This document shows positions 1 to 6,888 of a DNA stretch of 9,431 bases, one piece after another. A program made the translations under genes and the position numbers. The first letter of the stretch is position 1; each line of letters opens with the position of its first letter. The stretch spans positions 1 to 9,431 of the forward strand of contig JAAUTM010000033.1 of the NCBI GenBank assembly GCA_012031455.1, in the 5' to 3' direction. Below the pieces are notes generated by a model that saw only the letters and a list, made by a program, of their open reading frames with translations, was not told the origin of the DNA and searched no databases. Source of the DNA: Phycisphaerales bacterium. GTDB lineage: Bacteria > Planctomycetota > Phycisphaerae > Phycisphaerales > Phycisphaeraceae.

Positions 1-93
1 CAGTTGCCGGCCGCCCGGGGGAAGCGGACTCCCAACCGGCAACACTATTCTCCATCATGGGCATCGCCAGTCAACTTCTGCCGCTGGTTATGC
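1..93 (-). other. Integron attC site, first half, running off the window
   Basis: Read on the minus strand, GCATAAC (93-87) fits the R'' box of an attC recombination site and lies just before the end of the cassette gene's reading frame. The 35 bases from it (93-59) match 30 of 35 with the site at 6888-6854. After the gene's TAG come nested inverted repeats: GTTGCCGG (3-10) pairs perfectly with CCGGCAAC (36-43), with a smaller GGGA/TCCC pair inside. This would suit the variable terminal structure of a folded attC. The R' partner box (expected GTTATGC-like) would lie left of base 1 and cannot be checked. Confidence 0.6.
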
Positions 94-611
94 GGCAGAA
101 TGGCGACTCCGTGTGCTTCAAAATACGCTCTAACTGCCTCGTCATCTCGCCAGTCGTAACGAACAGTGTAGCGGTTGGCATTCGTCCAATCGACAACAAA
201 ACCCCTCAGAAGTGCATAGCTCTCCGGAAGTGATTCCTTTGCATTCGTAACGCGAATATAAGTCGCTACGTCTTCTGCAGCCAATCTGGCGATGTTCGGA
301 TCAACGTCAATCCACGCATCGACTTTAAAATAGAATCCACGGCACATCGCATCTGTATTGTTTGTAGATGGAAGAGGATATTTGGCACATTGATGCCACT
401 TGGCAACGAGAATTGAAGATTAAGATGCGAGCGATAACAGGCGTGAACGTTGAGGTTCAGGCATCTGCTCGCATACGAGGGGGATACCAAAGTACCGGTA
501 ACGGATGTCGCCAGTGTCGAGCCGAATATCAGCCGAGGAGGGACCAAATACAATCGACCACACAATGCACAAGGCGATGCTAATGCCAACGAACAGGAAG
601 ATGCGTCGCAT
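45..611 (-). pseudogene. Cassette-borne membrane-anchored protein of unknown function, interrupted by an in-frame stop
   Basis: The reading frame starts at ATG 611 (MRRIFLFVG...) with a hydrophobic segment at about residues 4-22, so the product is predicted to be an N-terminally anchored or exported protein. It runs 189 codons to TAG at 47-45, broken only by TAA at 422-420 (codon 64). The same frame continues beyond the stop with normal-looking protein (KWHQCAKYP..., then CRGFYFKVDAWIDVDPNIA...), with no frame change. I therefore read this as one gene with a nonsense change or a base error. The last 15 or so residues (HNQRQKLTGDAHDGE) are translated attC. The gene sits between a GTTATGC box (679-673) and the attC start at 93, the layout expected of a gene cassette. 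I do not recognise a catalytic domain. If the stop is real, a restart at Met 347 could give only the last 100 residues. Confidence 0.6.
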
Positions 612-649
612 GGGGAGCCGCTTAACAGTATTAGATGATCGGTACAACA

Positions 650-668
650 CCCCGGAAACGCTCCGGGG
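650..668. repeat. GC-rich hairpin
   Basis: CCCCGGA (650-656) pairs perfectly with TCCGGGG (662-668) around a 5-base loop. It lies between the cassette boundary box and the start of the cassette gene at 611. There is no T run on either side, so it is not an obvious intrinsic terminator. It could be part of the 5' untranslated leader or a dispersed hairpin repeat. Confidence 0.5.
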
Positions 669-672
669 GTCA

Positions 673-679
673 GCATAAC
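673..679 (-). other. Possible attC R' box / cassette junction (GTTATGC)
   Basis: On the minus strand GTTATGC (679-673) is the exact reverse complement of GCATAAC (93-87), the R'' box at the other end of the same putative cassette. In a circular cassette these two boxes would pair in one attC. Crossover would fall after the G at 679, so the cassette would start at 678. A perfect CCCGCAC/GTGCGGG palindrome lies directly upstream (683-696). I could not find a convincing R'' box for the preceding attC, so the junction remains tentative. Confidence 0.4.
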
Positions 680-761
680 ACGCCCGCACGTGCGGGACGG
701 AAACAATGCAATCGGTTGATACATATTGCCTTCTATGTTCCGCTGTATGTTTGCAGGAATG

Positions 762-911
762 TTGAGTCTGATTCGTGCGTGGGCTGTCTTGCCGCGAGCG
801 TAAGGCCTCGGAGAGTTTATCGAGCAGTTTGGGTCTGGAAGCGGCTGTAGAAACACTGGTGCCGTAATGCGACAGAGCAAGCGATGGGAATTGTATTTCA
901 GTTACCTGCAT
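762..911 (-). pseudogene. Relic of a second integron integrase (N-terminal fragment)
   Basis: From ATG 911 the minus strand encodes about 50 residues that include SRPKLLDKLSEALRSR (residues 25-40), followed by DSPRT and QT. This resembles the N-terminal core-binding start of IntI-type tyrosine recombinases, which typically read RPKLLD-(Q/K)-L-..-L-R-..-YS-RT-EQ-Y. After about residue 50 the resemblance stops, although the frame stays open into the cassette protein frame. No catalytic domain follows in any frame. The orientation is opposite to the intact integrase at 7409-8419. The assignment rests on motif memory and a short stretch, so another tyrosine recombinase is possible. Confidence 0.5.
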
Positions 912-971
912 GAGAACGGTCCCCGTAAGTGATCATTACGATAACCCCCATCCCAGGGTCTTGCAAGCAAA

Positions 972-1035
972 ATCTGCCGGTTCCGCCGGACCCGCCACCA
1001 TTGTGAACCCTTCGGCAGGCTCAGGGCAGGCAGAT
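972..1035. repeat. Inverted repeat enclosing a CCCTTCGGCAGGCTCAGGG element
   Basis: ATCTGCC (972-978) and GGCAGAT (1029-1035) are perfect 7-base inverted repeats. Inside lie a small CCGG/CCGG hairpin (977-989) and the 19-mer CCCTTCGGCAGGCTCAGGG (1008-1026). To my knowledge the 19-mer is a type of sequence that recurs many times in unrelated bacterial genomes, giving artefact peptides such as ALSLPKG. It lies upstream of the lyase promoter and codes for nothing recognisable. Confidence 0.5.
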
Positions 1036-1082
1036 GTGGGCATTTCCACAAGAAGCCTTCCCCTGTGCCGATCATGAACGAG

Positions 1083-1091
1083 TGGTATAAT
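1083..1091 (+). promoter_or_regulatory. Extended -10 promoter of the heparinase-like gene
   Basis: TGGTATAAT is a perfect TATAAT (1086-1091) with the upstream TGn of an extended -10 element. No good -35 lies at the usual spacing (1063-1068 reads CTGTGC), which an extended -10 can tolerate. Transcription would start near 1098, leaving a leader of about 40 bases before ATG 1137. It is the best sigma70-type -10 that I noticed in the window. Confidence 0.6.
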
Positions 1092-1136
1092 TTCATAAGG
1101 CTAGACAATTCGAAACTCACAGAGATGATGACCATG

Positions 1137-3244
1137 ATGAAATATCGTTTTATGCTTCAATTTGTTTTTTATTAATTCTGGTGATAACCAATATGGATCT
1201 CCATGCACAGAGCTTCCCTATCTACGATAATCAAAGGATCACCCGGCCAGCGGATTTGCCGCATTATGAGGCGAAAGATTTTACGATCAGCCTGAAATGG
1301 ATCAACCAGTATCCAGATGGTACTTTATTTGGAAGCAGGGAGTCTCTGCAAAAGCTTGGCGTATTTCTGGTATCTGACCCTACTGGCCAAAGAATCTGGG
1401 AGACAGAGGCTAATAAGGTGGCAAAGATTCTCAACCAATGGGATTTTATCCGGGCTGGATTCGGATCTGAAAGGTACATCAACTGTGTTTCGCAACTCAG
1501 GGATCTGGCCCTGGTCTATCTATATACCGGGCACAAGGAATTGGGGCGATTCATCCGGGATCATATGTTGCAGATTGCGGATTTGCCGTTTGAATTCTGG
1601 GTCCACGCTGAATTACGAGGGTATCGCCCGGAAAAGCCGATGGGGGGTCTTGAAACAGCCTCGTTGTGTTTGAATATTGCATTCACAGCGTCCGCGACCA
1701 CTGACTTGTATTCCTCCAAAGAAAAGTCGGCCATTGACAATGCTCTTCGTACAAAGGGATTGCAGCCTTGCCTGAACTGGCTGGAAAAGCCGTGGGCTAA
1801 CAACTGGGCGGCTGTCGTCTCCAATGGGGCGTATGCGGCTGCGAATTATCTCAAGGATGCCGATGCCAAGGCAAAGGCTTTGAAGGAAATGGCCAATTAC
1901 CTCAACAGTACCATCGAAGCCGATGGTAGCTATGGCGAAGGATTGGGTTATTTTGATCATCCGATCAGCGTGTTGCAGCCAGCGCTCCTGCAAATGACTC
2001 CTGATGAGCGGGAAAGCACTTTTCTGAATCAGGACTCAGGTACTCAGCTGCATGGAAAGTATATCCTTATCTCTATGCAAAGAATCCCGATGGAACGATA
2101 AGTACAACGCTGGTACATTTTTGGTGACAATAGTTACGCAGGCCCGAAAAATGGGACCGTGGACCTGATGCTGGCGTTGCTCTACAACGATCCCCTTGCA
2201 TCATGGATGATGGACAAGTTCGGATCAACTTATACACTGCGCGATCATCATTTGCTCCATTGCTTCCCGGGAGGAGTCCCATCTCCCAAGTCGCCCGAGC
2301 AAATGAAACTGGCTCTGTTGAAGGTGTTCGACAACGGGGACTGTTTTATCCGTTCAACCTGGCGCGACAATGGTATTGTGCTGGGAATGCGGTCAGGCGA
2401 TGGTTCCAGGATCGAATTTTCACATCAGAGACCGGAGCTGAGTTCCATCGGCATGGGGGCGTTTGGTGAGTACCTGATCGTGTCGCCGGGGTCTGCTTCA
2501 TACCGCAGCCCGCTGCATTACCAATGGGACAGGACTACCAGAGCCGCCAATACCATCACCATTGACGATCAGAACCAGCTCTTCCCGGGCACCGGCAAAT
2601 CCAATTGGAATACCACCGATATTTCAGGTTTCTGGCAGCAGGGCCAGCCAAAAGCAGAAGTCGTTCAATGCACCGCTGGAAACCTGGCCGATTTGATTGT
2701 GAATGAAGCTGCCCATGCATATCACGTACCGATGAGAAATGTAAGAAGGTCTGTTCTGTTTGTGATAGATCCAGGGTATTTTGCGATCATCGACAAAATG
2801 GAATCAGCGGGCAGCATGCATAAGTACACTTGGCGATTACACCTGAATAACCGTGATGAAAAGGGCATAATCACGGCCATCAACCAGAATCACTGGCATT
2901 TCTCCCGACCGCTGGCAAACCTTGATGTATACCTATTTTCTGATACGAAGCTGGAAACAAAAACCGGGAAGGGGTACATGCATGGGACTGGCCGGGACTA
3001 CAGCCCCGGTGGGGTTCATGAAGGTAAACTTGGCAGCTCCATTGAACTCGAAGCTTTTAATCAAGATCAATCAGGATCAGTGATTTATTATTCTGTACTC
3101 TATCCAACACAAAAAGGAAATTCTACTCCGGATATTCACTTCTCCGGCGGGAAAATAGTGGTTGGCAAAGATGTCATAACATTCACAAACGGGGAGTGTA
3201 CGATTGAGAAGAGTGGTCGAATAGAGAAGTTTACTCTTTGGTAG
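1137..3244 (+). pseudogene. Secreted heparinase II/III-like polysaccharide lyase, split by three single-base indels
   Basis: Expected to cleave an acidic polysaccharide (alginate- or glycosaminoglycan-like) by beta-elimination outside the cytoplasm. The reading frame must be pieced together. From ATG 1137 (MKYRFMLQFVF) one T is missing in the T6 run at 1165-1170; restoring it completes a signal peptide ending ...MDLHAQS. The alpha-helical toroid domain then includes NNWAAVVSNG and DGSYGEGLGYF, typical of the family. A second base is missing at the T4 run 2020-2023. The correct continuation is SESGLRYSAAWKVYPYLYAK, and uncorrected translation stops at TAA 2099-2101. An extra T in the T5 run 2118-2122 restores the frame, giving FGDNSYAGPKNG. 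The C-terminal beta-sandwich follows, with GAFGEYLIVSPGSASY and RTTRAANTITIDDQNQ. The corrected length is exactly 703 codons including the stop. Substrate and family number cannot be told by eye. It converges with the beta-helix gene, ending 49 bases away. Confidence 0.82.
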
Positions 3245-3293
3245 AGCAGTTTGGATCTTGATTCAACTGGAAATTTAAAGCCCACTGATGATT

Positions 3294-4958
3294 CTATTTG
3301 TCGTTAGTTTCAGCTGGTGTTGATGCAGTATGGCCGACGTTGATGCCTGTGCCACCGGCTTCCTGATAACCGATGTCTGGTGCACTGCCTTCGTAGCTGT
3401 CGCTGAAGTTGGGGATGAAAACACCGGCGTTAACACCATCAGTACCAGGCTTAACAATGAAGTTTGCATCGAGTTGGGAGAGAACAGATTCGCCGCTTAG
3501 GTTGTTTATATATTCGAAATCTATATTACCAGACTGAATTCCATTTTGAACCACATTGTTGTACGCATATATACCAACAACCAGTGGTCCCGATCCAGAT
3601 ATTCTGCCGCTTTGCGATGTGTTATGGAAATAGTAAAGACGACCGTACTCCGTCTCCACAGGCATCGTCCTGTTTACTCTTTCTGATTTTGTCTGCTTCT
3701 TGACGACCTGAGCGATCTTGGTATCTGGGTCTATAGTCACGAGATTGCGCCAGATAAATATCGGCCCCACATCAATCGGCGACGTACTGAATATTGCAGG
3801 TTGATTGAACACCGGACCGTTGATACTGCCGTCGGGGGCAATCACATGGATACGATTCCCCCATACCCGGGTGTTACGCCCAATTCCATCAATTTCCATG
3901 GCATCATCAACAAAACCGGTGAAGAAGTTACCATGGATGTCACTGTCGTTGGTTCCTCCAGAGATTGAGTCTTCAAACATATGGGTGCGTGTGCCAGCAA
4001 AAGTGTTGTATCGGATGATGCGCTGGATACCCTGATTTCCAGTCTGCATAAGTATCGCACGAGGACCCCAAGGGTGACATCTATTAGACTTTTTTGAAAT
4101 ACACTTCCATTGCGTCTCAATCATTTCTTTCCAGGTATTGGAGTCCGTCCGTGGCGTATGAAGGTAATTACGCTGAATCGTAATGCGATAGGCATCCTTA
4201 GGAATGACAATAGCTTCGTCGGAACTGCCGAAGTACTGGCTGGAGTCACCATAGCGGGCTCGATCCTCTGCAGCGATGAATCCCCCCCAGTTCGTTACCT
4301 CCGTCCCCTCAATCACCACATCGTGATTACCATCTCCAATGACGATTCCCAGAACTGGCCCCGACACCTTGATATTCCGAATAATCACATAGTCGGCATT
4401 AACTTTGATACCGCTGCCAACGTCCTCTCCCAACGGTGATGGAACCGCCTTCGTAGACCACATAACCGTTCTCATTACCACCTTCGGTGATGGTCAATGG
4501 CGTGGTACGGTTACCAATCTGAATGGTACGGCAATCTGGAAGTTGTCGTTTAATGTGCGGAAGGTACCACAGTACAGCTGGCTGCCATGGAGAACCTGGA
4601 CTTCGTAGGATGTGTCCGGGGTCAGGTGAACAATACTGCCGCGATGGCATGCATTATTGCTGTTATTTTTTACCTGGTCCATCGTACGCTTGTCATACCA
4701 CAACGACAATCCCGGCTTCCAGTCCTTCTGCCCAGTTTGCCTGTACCGCACTCTGGCTTCACCTGATTCTGCATCAAGGTAGAGACCTACCGATTCATAC
4801 GTGGGTATGAACCGGAGCGACGTGGAGTCAGTGCATGAGAGATCGGTAGTAAAAGCCTTTACGTCCGGCAGTTGCTTGGCAACCTCAGTTTCAGCACTAA
4901 GCGGGAACGTGGGCGCCAAGATCGCGAAGATTAGTGTAAGAATGAAAGTTAATGACAT
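3294..4958 (-). pseudogene. Secreted parallel beta-helix (lyase-like) protein with fibronectin-like N-domain, split by two indels
   Basis: Starts at ATG 4958 with a signal peptide (MSLTFILTLIFAILAPTFPLSA, cut probably after LSA). An immunoglobulin-like domain of fibronectin type III character follows (ARVRYRQTG...LTPDTSYEVQVL). Next come repeated beta-strand turns of a right-handed helix (VNADYVIIRNIKVSG, DAYRITIQRNYL, NQGIQRIIRYNTF, NDSDIHGNFFTGFVDDAME, RNTRVWGNRIH). Such proteins are often polysaccharide lyases (PL6-like) or related hydrolases. The frame changes twice: one base is missing near 4530-4540 (FQI, then RTIQIGNRTTPLTITEGG) and one is extra near 4425-4436 (SITVG, then VGSGIKVNADYVI). 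The two cancel, giving 555 codons including the stop. Pairing with the convergent lyase suggests a shared polysaccharide target. No active site could be assigned by eye. Confidence 0.75.
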
Positions 4959-4966
4959 GTTTAAAA

Positions 4967-4972
4967 TTCCTT
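4967..4972 (-). promoter_or_regulatory. Ribosome binding site fixing the beta-helix start
   Basis: AAGGAA (minus strand) lies 8 bases before ATG 4958, ideal spacing. It supports this start, which also gives a well-formed signal peptide. Confidence 0.65.
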
Positions 4973-5381
4973 AAAGTGCTTGTTCGGCTACCTCTATTGG
5001 TGAGATTCTGAAAGGATACTAAGGACTATTCAATTCGTTAACATTTAAATATTGTAAGCTCATAGGTTCCAACGTCAAGCTTTATGCTGACACCCTTCAA
5101 GAAATATGGACCGCCTTTGGCAAAAAAGCCTTCATCGTTTTGCCCCAGAGATAAACAATTGGTACCGGCAACCGGAACTTACCGGCCAGTTCATGACTGT
5201 CTGTTTTTTATACCTACTGCGAACATTCGACGATTAACCCAAAACATGAATCGAAGTCCCAGACTTGGTATAGAACAAATCATGCGTCGTTTTGTCGAGG
5301 GTTGGATCGCCAACGGATTGTAAAAGTCTATTTTGTCTATTGATATGACCGCGATAGTTTCCGAGGGTGCCCCTATCGGCG
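4973..5381. other. AT-rich intergenic stretch without a supportable gene
   Basis: About 400 bases between the divergent beta-helix and Fic genes. The open frames here (5084-5323 plus, 5191-5460 minus) look random: no family resemblance, no ribosome binding site and odd composition. The stretch must hold the promoter of the beta-helix gene, but no clear -35/-10 pair was seen. It may also contain the join between the AT-rich lyase block and the GC-rich Fic block. Confidence 0.5.
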
Positions 5382-5410
5382 TGCGGTGAATAGGCGGCTT
5401 ATTCACCGCA
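5382..5410. promoter_or_regulatory. 29-bp perfect palindrome, likely operator upstream of fic
   Basis: TGCGGTGAATA (5382-5392) and TATTCACCGCA (5400-5410) are perfect 11-base arms around GGCGGCT. The arms carry the box TCACCGCA in opposite orientations. The box occurs a third time over the fic transcription start (5457-5464). The site lies about 19 bases upstream of the -35 element. A natural candidate binder is the winged-helix C-terminus of the Fic protein itself, which is inference. Confidence 0.6.
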
Positions 5411-5423
5411 ATATTTGCGTCGA
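5403..5423 (+). promoter_or_regulatory. Operator-like dyad, copy 1 (TCACCGCA-N5-TGCGTCGA)
   Basis: This 21-base unit shares its right-hand palindrome box with the 29-bp palindrome and is repeated at 5457-5477. The flanking octamers are identical in both copies and only the central five bases differ. The halves form a partial dyad (TCnnCGCA / TGCGnnGA). Confidence 0.5.
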
Positions 5424-5428
5424 TTAAC

Positions 5429-5457
5429 TTGTCGGAGCGGCGATTGCCGAGTACAAT
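5429..5457 (+). promoter_or_regulatory. fic promoter, near-leaderless
   Basis: TTGTCG (5429-5434) and TACAAT (5452-5457) are separated by exactly 17 bases and match the sigma70 consensus at 4/6 and 5/6. Transcription should start at about 5463-5465, only 4-6 bases before ATG 5469, with no Shine-Dalgarno sequence. The transcript would be nearly leaderless. The last base of the -10 is the first base of the TCACCGCA box, so a bound repressor would block RNA polymerase. Confidence 0.6.
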
Positions 5458-5477
5458 CACCGCATGTTATGCGTCGA
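5457..5477 (+). promoter_or_regulatory. Operator-like dyad, copy 2, over the fic start
   Basis: Second copy of TCACCGCA-N5-TGCGTCGA, 54 bases downstream of copy 1. It spans the end of the -10, the predicted transcription start and the ATG at 5469. The placement suits repression. Part of the similarity could be constrained by the coding sequence MRR, but only 9 of the 21 bases are coding. Confidence 0.5.
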
Positions 5478-6600
5478 AAATCCCCTTACATCCATGACCG
5501 ATCCGGCTGGCCCGCGCTGACCTGGGACGACCAGGCACTCGCAGCACTGCTCGCCGCAACCAGGCACAAGCAGGGACGACTGCTGGGCAAGATGGAATCG
5601 CTCGGCTTCGAACTCCAGGCGGAGGCTGCGCTGACCGTGCTCACGCGCGACGTGGTTACCACGTCCGCCATCGAAGGCGAGGTGCTCAATCCCGACGAGG
5701 TGCGTTCGTCGATCGCGCGGCGGATGGGGCTTGATGTTGGAGGACTGCCCAAGGCAGGCCGGGACGTTGAGGGTGTCGTGGAGATGATGCTCGACGCCAC
5801 GCACGAACTTCGCCGCGCCACTCACGAAAGACCGCCTGTGTTCCTGGCACGCTTCGCTTTTCCCCACAGGTCGCAGCGGCATGTCGCGGATCACGGTTGG
5901 CGCATGGCGCACGGCCGAGTCGGGTGCGATGCAGGTGGTGTCCGGCCCCATTGGACATGAGAAGGTGCATTTCGAGGCACCCGATGCCGAGCGTCTGGAC
6001 ACCGAGGTGACGCAGTTCATCCAATGGTTCGAGGGGCCGACGCCTACGGACCCGGTGCTCAAAGCGGGCATTGCCCACTTCTGGTTCGTCACCATCCACC
6101 CGTTCGACGATGGCAACGGGCGTATCGCACGCGCGATCGCCGACATGGGTCTGGCCCGCGCCGATGGCATGAAGGAACGCTTTTACAGCATGTCCGCGCA
6201 GATCGAAGCCGAGCGCAAGGATTACTATCGGAAACTGGAATCCGCCCAGCGTGGCGATCTGGACATCACGCAGTGGCTGACTTGGTTTCTGGCATGCCTG
6301 GACCGCGCCTTGGACGGTGCGGAGCATACCCTCGCCTCGGTGCTGCACAAAGCCGAGTTGTGGACGCGCATCAATCGCCAGCCTGTGAATGACCGCCAGC
6401 GGTTGGTGATCAATCGCTTGCTGGACAACTTTGAGGGATTCCTTTCCACCTCGAAGTACGCCAAGCTCGCTAAGTGTTCGACCGACACCGCACTGCGCGA
6501 CATCCGCGAGTTGCTGGATCGTGGGATTCTGCTGCAAAACCCCGGCGGTGGACGCAGTACGAGCTACAAATTGGCCCCGCCGCAGAACGTAGATGTGTAG
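5469..6600 (+). pseudogene. fic: DUF4172-Fic family protein with C-terminal winged helix, one +1 frameshift
   Basis: Fic proteins usually transfer AMP to hydroxyl side chains of target proteins. ATG 5469 opens an N-terminal DUF4172 domain (HDRSGWPALTWDDQALAALL, KQGRLLGKMESLGF) with the inhibitory-helix motif TSAIEG, the (S/T)xxxE(G/N) class. One extra base near 5805 then shifts the frame. Ignoring it gives THNFAAPLTKDRLCSWHASL, as expected for the family, and continues to the stop at 6600, 376 residues in all. The catalytic motif HPFDDGNGRIAR is complete (His codon 6097-6099). The C-terminus (FLSTSKYAKLAKCSTDTALRDIRELLDRGILLQN) is a winged helix that could bind DNA. As written, translation from 5469 ends at 5960 before the Fic motif. 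A restart at ATG 5881 would give the catalytic domain without its inhibitory helix. The gene is GC-rich compared with its left neighbours. Family assignment is strong; whether the shift is real is unknown. Confidence 0.88.
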
Positions 6601-6618
6601 CGCATCGGCATTGGTGCG

Positions 6619-6669
6619 TTGTTACGAAAGCTCTGCTGATATAGCGTATCGGCAGAGCTTTCGTAACAA
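6619..6669. repeat. Long near-perfect hairpin after fic
   Basis: Arms 6619-6641 and 6647-6669 pair over 23 bases with one G-U, around the loop TAGCG. The outer 18 bases are perfectly complementary. It begins 18 bases after the fic stop and may act as a transcription barrier or 3'-end stabiliser. No T run follows on either strand, so it is not a classic intrinsic terminator. The ends read GTTAC...GTAAC, the reverse of attC polarity. Confidence 0.7.
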
Positions 6670-6710
6670 TAGTAAATCGGGCCAGTGGCAACCGGCAAGG
6701 GGCCGTTGAT

Positions 6711-6881
6711 TCAGGATTTGGCCAGCGTGTAGTGGCCCGTTTTCGTTGGCCCGACGAACTCGATACGGTCGTCGGCTTTCAGGGCGTCCACCTCGCGCTT
6801 GGCGGTGGTGTACGAGCAGCGGAGCTTCTCGGCGAAGACAGACACTACCTCGCGGGCGTCGCCGGTCAACTGCAGCCGGTG
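6711..6881 (-). pseudogene. C-terminal winged-helix fragment of an unidentified protein
   Basis: Downstream of the VOC stop the minus strand stays open in another frame to TGA at 6713-6711. It encodes AREVVSVFAEKLRCSYTTAKREVDALKADDRIEFVGPTKTGHYTLAKS. The YTTAKREVDAL recognition-helix pattern and the wing (IEFVGPTKTGHYTL) look like the C-terminal winged helix of Fic-type or AlbA_2-type regulators. There is no start of its own; its upstream part is attC sequence, so a 5'-truncated gene seems to have been joined into the attC. The exact parent family is uncertain. Confidence 0.5.
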
Positions 6882-6888
6882 GTTATGC
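6854..6888 (-). other. Half attC site at the end of the VOC cassette
   Basis: GCATAAC (6888-6882, minus strand) contains the VOC stop codon TAA, a frequent arrangement in integron cassettes. The 35-base stretch matches 30 of 35 with 93-59. No GTTRRRY R' box and no complementary L' arm appear in the next 250 bases. The site is therefore half a site and should not fold or recombine normally. Confidence 0.6.

Noticed and set aside
620..626. GTTAAGC on the minus strand as another R' box
   Set aside because: It fits GTTRRRY, but no matching R'' box was found upstream and it lies only 9 bases before the gene start; likely chance.
761..767. ACTCAAC (minus) as the R'' box of the attC ending at GTTATGC 679-673
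   Set aside because: Only the AAC/GTT core pairs, and the bases are better explained as part of the integrase-like coding relic.
5084..5323. 79-codon open frame on the plus strand
   Set aside because: No family resemblance, no ribosome binding site, and the composition looks random; it lies in an AT-rich intergenic stretch.
5191..5460. 89-codon open frame on the minus strand
   Set aside because: It runs through the fic promoter and operator region and has no recognisable motif.
5457..6170. 237-codon open frame antisense to fic
   Set aside because: Shadow of the Fic coding sequence, which has clear family motifs on the plus strand.
6619..6669. Hairpin as an attC site
   Set aside because: An attC reads RYYYAAC...GTTRRRY from 5' to 3'. 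This reads GTTAC...GTAAC, the opposite, with no extrahelical bases.
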